This document shows, piece by piece, positions 37,433-48,344 of a stretch of DNA of 64,000 bases (its first letter is position 1; each line of letters begins with the position of its first letter). A program made the position numbers and the translations under genes. The DNA is from Setophaga petechia (taxonomy: Eukaryota; Chordata; Aves; Passeriformes; Parulidae), in contig JANCRA010000001.1 of NCBI GenBank assembly GCA_024362935.1, forward strand, positions 63,330,930-63,394,929. The letters are read 5' to 3'. Below the pieces are notes generated by a model, which saw only the letters and a program-made list of their open reading frames with translations, ran no database searches and was not told where the DNA came from.

Positions 37433-37503
37433 TTAGATGTTGATCCTGTAAGCTGCATGCCTCTGTCCAGCAGTGAATTCGCCGTGAGACCCTGCTTAAC
37501 AAT
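37433..37503 (-). CDS. BLTP1: BLTP1 exon E24 (~1559-1581)
   Basis: 71 bp. It encodes IVKQGLTANSLLDRGMQL followed by TGSTS, ending two bases into an Asn codon at GTAAGT. Confidence 0.92.
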
Positions 37504-38307
37504 CTAAGATAAAAGTGCAAAGAAGTTTATTACATTCCTTCCATAGGTGATAAAAACCCCAACCAAGGGATCTTGAAAAATTCCCCTTAAAACTGTTTTT
37601 GTTAAAAGAACAGTTAGAAACAGATTCACCAATATAGGATACAGGAACTCCTAGGTTTGCTTTTTAAATTCCTTGAAAAATCAGATTACACTGTTTTTAC
37701 ATAAATATTGATTTATCACTTTTAAAAAACCCCTTCAAATACTAATCTACATAAGGTTTGCATCAACACAAACCTTTTCTGCAAAATGATAACAAATTCA
37801 GTTCCAGAACTCAATCACCTGTTTTATATCAAGTAATTTCCATTATTTTTCATATATTTCAGTTCATTTCCTTCCTTAATATGTATGCTCAGGACGCTTT
37901 AAAAAAATAATTTCCTAAATCTGACTTGCAATTTAATTTTGAAACAAAGCACTGAGAGCCTGAAGTATACTTTATCAGTATTAAATGTACTGCTATTGCA
38001 GTTCTGTATGATCTATTTTAAACAAAACTCACATAAATGTCCTCCAGCTGCATATCATTCAACAGACAGCATTTTTAAGTGCAACAAAGATAATTCAGAA
38101 TACACATCCATAGAACTCAAACTCCTTCCTTTGCCCACAACCTTCCAGCCACACAAGCCCCATGATGTGAAGTTAGAAATTCAAGGCATTCTTTAACTAA
38201 AAGCAAAGGAATTTCAAGTTTTTTGTATCTTATTCACACAACTGGTACCAAGCCCTTTTAAGTTATTTTAATTCTTTCTCCTTTCTCTACTCCTCCATCT
38301 TCCATAC

Positions 38308-39151
38308 CTTAAAAGTTGGGACAGAGAGTTGCTCAAAGGATGAAGAACTTTCTTCACTTGTTGGTGTGTCAAGGTCCAAAGGGCGATGCAATGAGGATTT
38401 AGAAGTTCTTTTGTTGGTTGGGTGTTTTACTGACCAGTTGATCACCTGGAACTGTGTCAGGTAATTTTGGTAACATGCCATTACAGGCTGCTGGGAAGTG
38501 ATTTGCTCCCGTTCCACAGTCTTCTCAGAGTCCAGGACATACATGTTGTCAGCGTGCTCCTCATCTCCTCCCAGAGCTGAAACAAATGAAGCCTGGGAAG
38601 GATGAGTCTTAATTGGCAACGTTTTCATATCTTGACTGATTTCTCTGTGGATTGTGCTTGTTAAAGGTCCTTCCACGCTGTGATAAATAGACCCCCGACT
38701 GTATTCAGCTTTCTGAGCTTGCTTTTTTCTCTTCTTCCTCCCTGGATAGGTCCCTGGACCTTCATCACTGCTTATTGGCTCAAACTCTTCAGCAGCTGAA
38801 AAATAAGCCTCGCTATCCGCCATGGACATGCTGGAATCCATGGAGCGGTACTGGTGGAAGGAGTTGGAATCTGCTGAGGGTGTGTAGGGGAAGGAGCCAA
38901 AGCTCCTCCTCTGCTTTGGGGAGTCCAGGACGTTCTCGTCGCTGCGGGACACGTCGCTGCTGAACTGCACTCCCACGGGCATGGGCTGCTTGTCCCCGTA
39001 GAACGCGGCCGTCAGGCTCTTGGTGCTGCCCAGCCGCGCCGAGCACACGGACGCCTGGCGCTTCAGGGGGGACCTCATGGGGGACTGCCCCACGGGCCTC
39101 TCCTGGGGGCCAGGGGATGCAGGCCGGCCCTCTGCAGCCTCCACCGTGACA
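38308..39151 (-). CDS. BLTP1: BLTP1 exon E23, large Ser-rich exon (~1277-1558)
   Basis: 844 bp (281 codons), the largest exon in the window, GC-rich at its 5' half. The first ~20 codons (VTVEAAEGRPASPGP) diverge from mammals as I recall them. After that come conserved Ser/Pro motifs (SPMRSPLKRQASVCS), the block RSFGSFPYTPSADSNSFHQY, an acidic stretch with AYFSAAEEFEPISSDEG, a basic run (GRKKRKKQ) and the conserved LTQFQVINWSVKHPTNKRTS. This is probably a long disordered loop hanging off the groove, and a likely phosphorylation hub. Confidence 0.95.
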
Positions 39152-39318
39152 CTGGGAGCACAAAGAAACACAGCACTTGATTATTTCTGTACTGATGCTT
39201 CTCTTCCAGCACTGTAGCAGCTGTCAAATGCACCGCTGATTCTGTGGCTCTCTATTAGCACAGACATTATTTTCATAATGCTGTTTACATACTGAACTCT
39301 ACCACTTGTCCACATACA

Positions 39319-39499
39319 TGTCAGGACCCAGAACATCCCTTGGCTGTCCAGAAGAGCCAAGATCTTTATAGATAAGGAACAAGAAACAACCTTGAAACCG
39401 AGAAATGAAGCCCCCTGACTCCTTCTTCAAGCGTTGGGCTAGGAAAACAGACTTTCAAAACCTTCTTGGGGTCACTCTGATAAGCTAGAGATCTCAACA
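39319..39499 (+). mobile_element. Internally deleted mini-LTR (181 bp)
   Basis: It starts TGTCAGGACCCAGAACATCC and ends GATCTCAACA. The 6-bp duplication cataca flanks it (39313-39318 and 39500-39505; cacataca matches over 8 bp). Its first ~40 bp match the start of the neighbouring LTR at 39648-40272 in the opposite orientation. It then jumps to that LTR's last third, from ATCTTTATAGATAAGG onwards. The junction lies at a short shared AGA/ATCT sequence, so a deletion at microhomology is likely. Both ends and the duplication are intact. Confidence 0.75.
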
Positions 39500-39647
39500 C
39501 ATACAGAGAACGTAAAACCAAACATTTAACAAGTGCTGGTAATGTGCTTGATTTTCTACCTATTAGGGGCCCAAATCATCATTTAAACTAGGAAACATTT
39601 CAGCAGCACCATTAACACTTGAAAAATAGCTAAATCAAATTTCTTAC

Positions 39648-40272
39648 TCTTGAGGTCTTTTGTTGGTCGCTGTGACCCCAAGAGATGTTGAAAGTCTCTT
39701 TTCCCAGCCCAAGCACTTGAAGAATGAGTCAGAGCTCTTCAGTTCTCAGTCTCAAGGTTGTTTCTTGTTCCTTATCTATAAAGATTTTTCTCCTGCCCTG
39801 CCGAGGTCCATCCAGCACGACAGTTCCAGATGCACACTGCCTGCCCCCAGGGTGGTGTTATGTCTTTATACTAAAAACTACATGTACAATGTTTACAATT
39901 ACTTCCCAATACCTATCACCTGTGCTAGACAGTGAGCTTCTACTCTAAACCAGTCTGTGCCAACATCACAGCAGAAGATGGAGGCCAAGAAGAAGAAGAA
40001 GGAGAAAAGCTGGACATGCCCAGATCCCTCCATCTTGTCCCCTGAACCCCCATACCAGAAACTCTAAAATCTACTTTTCCACCCCATGATAACTTCACTA
40101 TTATTCTGCCTAAACTGTCGTGGCTTGCTGATCTTCATCTAAGGTTGGTAATTTGCTCCACGAGTCATAATCAAAACCACAGGAGTTTTGGGCTCCATGC
40201 CAGGGCTTCTGAGCCCCCTGGCAGGGGTCTTGGCTGTTCTGGACAGCCAGAGGGATGTTCTGGGTTCCCACA
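39648..40272 (-). mobile_element. Solo LTR, ERVK-like, sense to BLTP1
   Basis: 625 bp on the minus strand, starting TGTGGGAACCCAGAACATCC and ending GACCTCAAGA. The terminal CA is changed to GA, compared with CTCAACA in the mini-LTR nearby. Direct repeats tcttac flank it (39642-39647 and 40273-40278). A TATAAAG box lies at 39864-39870, and no AATAAA or ATTAAA is seen on the sense strand. It resembles LTRs common in songbird genomes, from memory. No internal viral region is present. Confidence 0.8.
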
Positions 40273-40348
40273 TCTTACACCTTAAATTTCTTACATCTTA
40301 GAGCATTCAAGAGTCAAATTAAAAGCCTACCCAGAGAAGACTACTAAC

Positions 40349-40607
40349 CTTCCATGAGCATCTTCCCTTTTTGCACTGGGCAGGAACTCCTTCTGTCCCA
40401 GGTGATCCTCAGCAGTGGATGAGGGGCTGTCTTTCTCCCCTGCAAGCAAGGGCAGGGCAGCACTGGAGCTGCTGGTTTCCTCTGAAGAGGAGGAGGAGCT
40501 GTGGGAGCGCAGTGGCACTTGGAGGCTCAGGTGTTGTGCTTTCCTTTCCACTTCTATCCCCACAGATCTGCAGTCCCAATCTTTTCTTTTGACACCATTT
40601 GCTTTAC
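40349..40607 (-). CDS. BLTP1: BLTP1 exon E22 (~1190-1276)
   Basis: 259 bp. It encodes KANGVKRKDWD, VERKAQHLSLQVPL and the serine run RSHSSSSSSEETSSSSAA, then ending in KREDAHG. The donor is GTTAGT. The region is probably disordered and is less conserved than the groove. The next intron carries two inverted LTR copies. Confidence 0.92.
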
Positions 40608-41046
40608 CTAGGATCAAGGAAGGAAAAGAAAAGGTTTATATCTCATAACACAACTGCAGTGGACTCTTCCCTGCCTACTGAAATAAAAATCATTATTAAA
40701 TAAAAGCCCTAGTTTTGAAATGCATGCACATACTAGCATGTTCTCCTGACAAGCATTATTAAAATCATGTCAGCAAAACATCAGATTGTCTCAGTTGGCT
40801 GCTTTCTATATAAGTAGAACAAGTCAAAAATCTCCTTTTCACTCAGCATGGAGGTGCATGGTAATATGAAAATACAGCAGATGAAAGCTTGCTCATGCTC
40901 TTCCTGCTCTTAGAAGGGGTCAAGCCACAAGAGCACAAGCATTTGTACTTTATTAATCAGATTCATAAACACTACAAATAGCAAAACATTAAGAAATCAT
41001 ACTTTTGGGCAAAATAGAGTAAAAACACAGTAGAGTGCATTCTCAC

Positions 41047-41297
41047 CATCTAAAATTTTAGGAATCTCCTTAGTGATGATCCATTCTCCTGGCTGCAGTA
41101 AAGACTGCCCATAAAACATATCAGATTCTGCACTTGTGCTTGAGAAAGCAGAGCTGCTTGAAGGTGTCAGTTCCTCAAGTTTGAAGAAATCCAGTCCCGT
41201 TAAGGTTCCACCGAAGAACCGACAACCACCAAGACAGCCACACTTGTTCTTGCTTCTCTTATTTCTCAAATTGTCATCAGGCCACAAAAACCACAAC
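41047..41297 (-). CDS. BLTP1: BLTP1 exon E21 (~1107-1190)
   Basis: 251 bp. It encodes LWFLWPDDN, a basic stretch, the cysteine cluster KCGCLGGCRFFGGTLTG, then LDFFKLEELTPSSSSAF and QPGEWIITKEIPKILDG. The Ser-rich part marks the start of the long low-complexity insert that runs through E23. Confidence 0.94.
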
Positions 41298-41413
41298 CTA
41301 CAAAAGGAAGAGGAACAGAAAGCAAAACAAAAACATGACAACGCTGAAGCTCAGTGAAAGCAACACGAACAAATATCCCTCTCAAACACACCTCCTTGGA
41401 GCACATGGCTCAC

Positions 41414-41691
41414 CTCTTGGTTCGGTTATCGTGCGTTTCCAAGAAATGCCTCTGCACCTCGTGTTTAGAAGGGTGATCTGCAGCTAAAGCAATGTCAGCA
41501 GTGATGAGGCCCAGGTTGACAGAGCCAGCTTCCAGCCAGTATGCCCTCCTCAGTATTGGCTGGAGGCCAGTCCTGCAGTTGTTCACCTGCTCCACGTACT
41601 GCCTGAGCTGCAGGTCCTGGATGGCGGCGCTGACGCCTTCCCCCACAGACTGGTTGTGCAGGTTGCAGTTTGCAATGCGTATGGCACCCAT
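41414..41691 (-). CDS. BLTP1: BLTP1 exon E20 (~1015-1106)
   Basis: 278 bp. It begins exactly at an internal ATG codon after TTTCAG and ends two bases into an Arg codon at GTGAGC. It encodes MGAIRIANCNLHNQSVGEG, AYWLEAGSVNLGLITAD and ETHDNRTKR. The ATG is an internal Met, not a start, because the frame continues from E19. Confidence 0.95.
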
Positions 41692-43264
41692 CTGAAACAG
41701 GATTTCAACAGCAACTCTGACTATTTGTCAGTGAAACTAAGGAAAAGTGCCTTAAACCAGTTAACACATCCCAAACTACAGCCCAAAACGATCTCAGTAA
41801 AATTCTCTCTGGGGAAGCAGTACTACTTGCAAGTCAGCACACACACAAAGAAGGCATGCTTAGAAATCATTCTCAGACACTTTTTACCTAGCAAAAAAAA
41901 AAAAATTACTTAGAATCATCCTTTTGTAAACAAAACAGAAATCACTTGTCATGAAACTTCAAAAAACTTAAATCATTAACTTTTTTACTGTCATCTAAAA
42001 CTCAAAAAACTTGGATCTTTCAAACTTGTTTGGTCCTCAAACTTCACATAATTTGAAGACATTGGATCAGATTTTCTGCATAGCTTGAGTCCTCTCCAAC
42101 GTGTCACCACAAAGCACCTGAAATTTCAGATGGAGTTTGCCAAATCTAAACCAAGAAAAGCTGAAAGATAACCCAAGCCATAGAAGAGCGACCCACAGGG
42201 TTAATATTAAATTATTGTTTCTCATCTCTGTCACAGATTGTAAAGGAAATCATCTTTATTTTTTTTTTATTTGAATGAAACACATTCAGGATATAATTTT
42301 CTAGAGTGGTTCAGGTTATTAAGCTGCCTTTGAAAATACTGCCATTCATATTTATGCCTACAGACACTGTTAATATTTATGATGGCGTTTTTTAATATTG
42401 GATTCAAAAGAATTCGGAGGCTCAAGCAATTTTTTTACTGCCATAGGGCAGCAAGCCATTCAAGTGATGAGATACCACGTCATTAAAAAAATGTTTAAAA
42501 TAATTACCAGTGCCCTTTAGTTAGATTCTTGCTCATAATGTGAAGCTGTGCCCAAAACTTTGATTTTTAAGTCTACCATTTAAAACTGCTTTTTTCAACT
42601 AACAGCACAATTCCTACTCAGTTATGTCAGCATGGCAGCTTTCTTCTTTGCTGTTGTTACCATAACTCAACTGTATCTAAACACATATTTAGCTACACTG
42701 AGTAAATTATTCCTTTTTTTCCCTGTGCAGTAGGATAATGGAGAGAATTTCAGCTCTTCTCTGCAGAGCCCTTTTTGAACAGAGGATTCAGTCAGGCAGC
42801 AGCACAAACACTTCTCCCTTCTCTACCAAAGATACATCTCAATTCACACAAGAGGACTGTGAGTTATCCAGCACTGACCTGTACATGATCCATATCAATC
42901 ATTTCCATTTGCTGGATTATTAATTCACAGCACAAATTCTTATCAACTCTCAGGTACAAACACTGAGATTTATATTGCCCAGAGTGTTTCAAGTTGATTT
43001 ACACCAAACCCACAGCTTCCATTTTATTTTGGGAGACATATACTCCTTACATTTGCCAACATCATTCATGGAATTATTAAATAGAAGTCAAATTGATCTA
43101 CTCCTGGCCAAGTCCATGATGACTTTTCATCACATAAAGTTTTGGAAATTCTGCTTAATCCAATGCACGCAAGCAAGTCATCAATGCAGGCATATTTGTG
43201 CTTTTTGATAGAATATCTCTCTATTAACAAAGTATTTAATTGTTGTTGAGAAAACTATTTTTAC
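41692..43264 (-). other. BLTP1: BLTP1 intron E19/E20 (1,573 bp)
   Basis: AT-rich with T-runs near 42260 and 42714. No gene or repeat family was recognised. Confidence 0.8.
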
Positions 43265-43384
43265 CTTGATATTGGTGGCACAGCCATGTTCTACCACATA
43301 GAGATCTGCTCCATCCATGGCTAAGCGTGTCATCGTGTACTTTAAGTCATCCGACGTTGGGCATGGCCCAGGCACAGAGTTGGT
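43265..43384 (-). CDS. BLTP1: BLTP1 exon E19 (~975-1014)
   Basis: 120 bp, phase 0 at both ends. It encodes TNSVPGPCPT, then SDDLKYTMTRLAMDGADLY and VVEHGCATNIK. The TNSV start differs from the LSCI I recall for mammals. Confidence 0.94.
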
Positions 43385-43548
43385 CTGAAGGAAAAGGGAA
43401 AAGAAAGAACAAAGGAAAACAAACTTTTAAACATCTATTAGGAGCTTAATTTGGGCTGAGCCTTTTATTTATGTTCTGGGTGGATTTGTGAAGTGTTCCA
43501 GAGAACCTGTGCATGTCCAGTGAGCAGCAGGGGTGGATGACAAGGTAC

Positions 43549-43677
43549 CTTTGGGTCACAGAAGCGGCGGTCGATGCCGTGCTGGCACAGGATGACGGAT
43601 TTGGGCCTCTCCAGCTCAAACTCCCGGCACACCACGTGGAACACAAAGGTCTGCCCCCATTCCAGAAGGCAGGCAAG
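43549..43677 (-). CDS. BLTP1: BLTP1 exon E18 (~932-974)
   Basis: 129 bp, phase 0 at both ends. It encodes LACLLEW, GQTFVFHVVCREFELERP and CQHGIDRRFCDPK. E15 to E19 are all phase-0 exons, so any of them could be skipped without a frameshift. Confidence 0.95.
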
Positions 43678-45331
43678 CTGTAAGCAAACAACAGCATCCA
43701 TCAGCACCCACACAAAATGGATTTGAGGTGTTCTATGGAGAACAGAGAACAACCCCAAGGGCTGGGGTGTGAGCAGGAGGCTTCAGCACATCGTCCTGGC
43801 TTCAGCACCTTCCTGCTACTCAAGGTTGATTTTTATTCTTGTGTGCACCACAACATGCAAGTCTGTACTTTCTCATGGAAAAGCATGGTGACACTAAACA
43901 ATTTCCTAAATTATTTCTTAATAAAAGGCAGCAGCTTTTGCTCTTGCAGTCAGCTGAGAACTTCATTGTAAAGACAGAGCTCCCCCAGCTTAATCATGAA
44001 GAATACCTCAAGGTACTTCGTTACCATTCATAATTTAAATGTCAGATTTGCTTCTATAAAAGCAGCAAAGTTACATTTAGATAGCACAGGAGGAAACTGG
44101 CTCAACAAAACACTGCTGATTCTTGCTAGACCTAGTAATTAGCCCATTGTTGATTTAAGTCTTTTATATAGTTAGCTCTCTCATAAAGGAAATGATTCAT
44201 GACCGTCTGTCTCTGTTATGAGAGGGAAATGGGTTTTCTTTGGCTAGCCAAAGGAAAGGGCACTTAAAATCAGCAGTAATTTGAATGGAATTTAATCTAG
44301 CTATGACTCTCCTGCACAAAATCTCTCCTCCTCGGTTCAGTGTAGTCCCTTCACAAATTCCTGCAATACATCACACTATGGAAGGAAAAAAGCCAATGAA
44401 CCTGAAACAGCAAATTCAAGAGCTGACAATGAAAAAAAATACAATAGCATACAACTGAGAATGGCTTTATAAAGCAAGAAAATCCTTCAGTTGCATTAGG
44501 CCTTAAGAAATGTTCTTTAACCCTGGAGTACTTTGAATCAATAAAGTTTAATTTTGAACCATAGAGCAGTGGAGCAAATCCTACAGATCATCTAAATCAG
44601 TGGCAGCATTCTGCAAAGTACCACCACAAATGTCTGTATATGCAGCAAGAAAGCATCTATTCTTTAGATTTACTAAACTTGCTTGTATGCCTTATTTTCT
44701 AGGATTAAGCACATATTTAATTGGGAGACTTCTGTAGCAAATAAAATAATACCAATTTTTAGAGGAACAAGAAGATGTAGAAGTGTCTTAAAATTTTTAA
44801 AATCATTAAAGTAAATAGTAACTACTAAACAGAATGTATAAACTTTTCTTGTGCCTGAGAATACACTGGCAAAGCAGCCCTCTTTTAAAGATCTGGCAGA
44901 CCACAGCAGAAATAAATCAGAATGATCTGCCTGTTGTACACTTGGAGTCATTCACCTAGGTGGAAAGACAAATGTAACATAAATGGCAAAATTAAAAGGG
45001 GTTAGTGCTAAGACTGACCTAACAAAGAGCAATACTGGGAAAGCAAATTATGTTCCAGTGGGACCAAGGAGCCCAATTTATGCAATGAGCAGCTACTCCT
45101 GAGGCCTGTCCATACTACACTCCCACAAATCATCTCATTTGCCTTCTGCTTTAAAACATCACTCTGACAATGGCTCATTTGGCATCTCCTGTCCCTTTAC
45201 AGAAATTATTAGATTTTAAAGTTATAAAGTAAGGCACAGATCACGCGCTTTCCAGAAATCCACACCGTGCCTGTTCTAGAAGGAAGAAGAAGGGCAATAC
45301 TTCAGTACTTGAGATTGGTTTCTGATGGTAC
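43678..45331 (-). other. BLTP1: BLTP1 intron E17/E18 (1,654 bp)
   Basis: AT-rich, no recognisable element. Confidence 0.8.
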
Positions 45332-45508
45332 CTGTGGTGCTGTCACTTTGGCTGTGAGGCTTCCAGCCTGCACATCTATCAGCCAGGCATATTCCAAAGT
45401 GTCACTCCCCAGGGGCAGCCCTTCTGCAGAAAACATGGCATGGGCACGGAGCTGCAGGCCCGACAGGCTGATGTGACCCTCCCGGAGCACCTCGTCCACT
45501 GCAGGGCG
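45332..45508 (-). CDS. BLTP1: BLTP1 exon E17 (~873-931)
   Basis: 177 bp, phase 0 at both ends. It encodes RPAVDEVLREGHISLSG, LQLRAHAMFSAEGLPLG and AWLIDVQAGSLTAKVTAPQ, which are repeated groove strands. The donor is GTACCATC. Confidence 0.95.
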
Positions 45509-45762
45509 CTGCCAAGGACAAGGAGGTGAGAGGCAATCCTTGCAAAAGATGCAACAATAACTTAATTTTATCCTGTTTCTTTTACTGACAAAAAAATCTG
45601 GACAAAAATGAAGATTTTTACAAAATACGCATCAGATTTTTCTTACGGCTCACAAGCCTTAATAAAACCTTTGCACAACAAGAAAATTTCTACCAAAAAA
45701 TAATTCAATTTTAACATCAACACAACTTCCACAATACAGCCACACAAACACTGACTGACTAC

Positions 45763-45900
45763 CTGATAATTGTCATTCAGAAACAGATTCACTGGAGACA
45801 ATACAAGCTGAAGCATTGTTTCTCTAAACCCTTTCTTCATCTCGAAACACAGCCTCTCCAAGAAAGCTGTAGGGCAGTCTGGACCATCTGGACTGCAATG
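45763..45900 (-). CDS. BLTP1: BLTP1 exon E16 (~827-872)
   Basis: 138 bp, phase 0 at both ends. It encodes HCSPDGPDCPTAF, then RLCFEMKKGFRETMLQL and SPVNLFLNDNYQ. The start (HCSPDG) differs from the mammalian HGTTDG as I recall it. Confidence 0.94.
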
Positions 45901-46485
45901 CTGAAATAAAAGACAAACACATCTGTTTCAGAACCTGAAAGTACATAACACAGTTGAAACTTTACTATCAGCTGCAAACCTGTGAGTAGGAAGTACGAGT
46001 ATGCTGATTTTCCTCTCAGTGGATACTCAAGAAGAAGAAACTTCAAAAACCTTTTGACAATTGTATAGACAGCAATTCAAAAAGATTTGGGTGAACCCAA
46101 TGTTGTATCTGGATTTTTTAGTCTAGGGTTCCCTCAGAAGTCAGGAGCATAGAGCAGACTACAGCATTAGAAGACAAATTTGCTAATCAGCAGAGAAATT
46201 GTAATGGTCAATCAAAAACAGCACACAAATCAAGTTTGGGAATAACAAACATATTAAAAAATTATCCAGTTCTGCCTCCCAGATAAGCAAAATAAATCCT
46301 GTATCAAAGTTGTTTAGATAGCCACAGTTGCAGCAGAGAGTATCAACACATTTTGGTATGTATGCTTACATTCTGGTAAGCACCACAGCAACTACATGTT
46401 CCAGGCAGTTAAATGTGGTTCCAGATTATGAAACCAAAAAAAAAATTACATTAAGCAAATTCTTTTATTATTATCAAGTACTTAC

Positions 46486-46713
46486 CACTGGCAATCTCCC
46501 ATGCACTTTGTACAAATTAACAAGCACAGTGATATCCCATGGGCGTAGAGTAAGAGGGTGAACGGGCTTGACTGAAATTTCATTTTCTTTTCTGTCATTT
46601 TCCACTCCTACAGCTGTCCAGCCAGAGCTTGAGGATGTTGACAGGGACAAAACAGGGCTTGAAATGACCTCTTCAAAGTCAGTGTACATGTCATCTTCCC
46701 CAAAATAATTTTC
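46486..46713 (-). CDS. BLTP1: BLTP1 exon E15 (~751-826)
   Basis: 228 bp, phase 0 at both ends, so skipping would keep the frame. It encodes an acidic start (NYFGEDDMYTDFEE), a Ser-rich linker (LSLSTSSSSGW), and the strand PWDITVLVNLYKVHGRLP. Confidence 0.95.
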
Positions 46714-48250
46714 CTAGGAAAAAGAATTGTTATGATCACATGGAAAACAAATGAAAAACATGCAGGCAATGAATTGAAATATAAAACAAATCTTCTGGTT
46801 TTAATCCTCCCTAAAATAAGTGGCATAGCTATAACCTACAGCTAAAGGAACACAGAGACTTTTATTTTATGAAAACTGGATAGCTTAAATGTGCAAATAG
46901 AGGCATTGTGCTTTGCAGAAAATGATGGCAGCTCAGTGGTTCTCACAGTACTGGTATTTGAGATAACATGCAACACAAGTAACTGAAATATTATAACTGA
47001 CACTTTTAAATAGATTTTGTGCTTTTAAAGATACATAACAGAGTAAGAACACAAAACACATCCTGCAGGAAGTCACTCTCCTCCAACTTTCTGAACCTTT
47101 TTTTCAGCAGGCTTAAAAGTCTTAAGCATGCTTCTAAAATATTAGGTCATAAACTTTTCTTGCTTAGGTCTAAAAGCTGCCTTGTGTCTAAGCAAATCCT
47201 CTTCAATTATCTAAGGCCAAAGGAACACTGTCAAATTCTACTGGGAAACAGAGAATCCATCAGGTTTCTGGCAATCTATCACATCTTCTCCCTTAAAAGA
47301 AAAGCTAAACTCTCAAGAATTTTCTTGCAGTGAATTTTAATAAGGCAGACCCAGCAGAGGGTGGTAGGTGCTCCAGTAACTCACTCCTGACAACTCCTGC
47401 TGTGAATCATTCATTTCCAGACAGTAAAACCTTAGCAGGGTGTGCTACACCAAAAAACTACCTCCCAAGATTAGAAGGTTTAACAAAGCTGCATGGCCAA
47501 AGTGTGTGCAGGGATCTCTATGGCATGTATTAAAAAAAGATCAATGAAAACAAACCAAAACCAACCACAAGTCAATAAAACAAACATGAAAAAAACCCTC
47601 CTAGAAATGTTTCAAAATATGATCCCAGCACAGCTGGACTAAAAGTTCTAAACAGAGTCACAAAAATGCTAAAAACAGCAATAAATGCACATTTTCATAA
47701 ACAAGCTATTAATCAAAAATTTCTCTTGAAAATTAGAATAGAAAAGCTAAATTTCACGTGAGAAATCTGCACCTAAAAATGAAATCATCACAGAACCAGG
47801 GATCTAATATAGCACTCTTTGCATTTATCTCCAGAGGCAAAAAGCACTGAAATGGTGCTGCTTTGCTTGAAAAGCCAGAATCCCCCATGAATTTATGGGC
47901 TTCAAAAAGAGGGTTCAATAAACAATTCAAACATGGCTTCATTTGCTCTGTACCAGGAGAAATCAAGTCTTCGAGATGCAGTACTGGCCTAATTTTAATC
48001 CTATTTATTTTATCGACAACATGAAAAAATAATGAGCATATTTGCAAGTCCTATACTCTACAAAACAATATTTTCTGCTACTCCTTGCTTATACACTATA
48101 TTTTATAGAAATTAATGAAAATTACTGTTCCAGTGAGTACTTATATTGATGACCAGTCTCAGAAAATTCCTCAACCTCTGCCCCAAAATGCCAGCCTCCA
48201 GAAGCATTACCTTAACCTAGATCTGCATAGGTTGGAACAAATTTTCAGAG

Positions 48251-48344
48251 AAAAACAAACCAGATAAAAACCCACCAAAAAAAGAAACCCCAAAACCACA
48301 CACACACCAAAAAATACCAACCACAAAAATCAACCAAACCCCAA
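48251..48344. repeat. A/C-rich low-complexity tract
   Basis: A 94-bp block of almost only A and C on the plus strand (aaaaacaaaccagataaaaa at the start, a CACACACACACC core), so the transcribed minus strand is U/G-rich. It lies in the middle of the E14/E15 intron, far from a splice site. Confidence 0.6.

Noticed and set aside
38775..39217. Plus-strand open frames and a second minus-strand frame over E23
   Set aside because: Shadows of the GC-rich 5' half of E23; their composition (Arg/Gly/Pro-rich) is that of an antisense or shifted frame.
39319..40272. The facing LTRs as the two ends of one full provirus
   Set aside because: A provirus has LTRs in the same orientation with kilobases of viral genes between them and one shared duplication. 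Here they are inverted, 148 bp apart, with different duplications.
41689..41691. ATG at the start of E20 as a possible translation start
   Set aside because: The frame continues from E19 through a good acceptor (TTTCAG); it is an internal Met.
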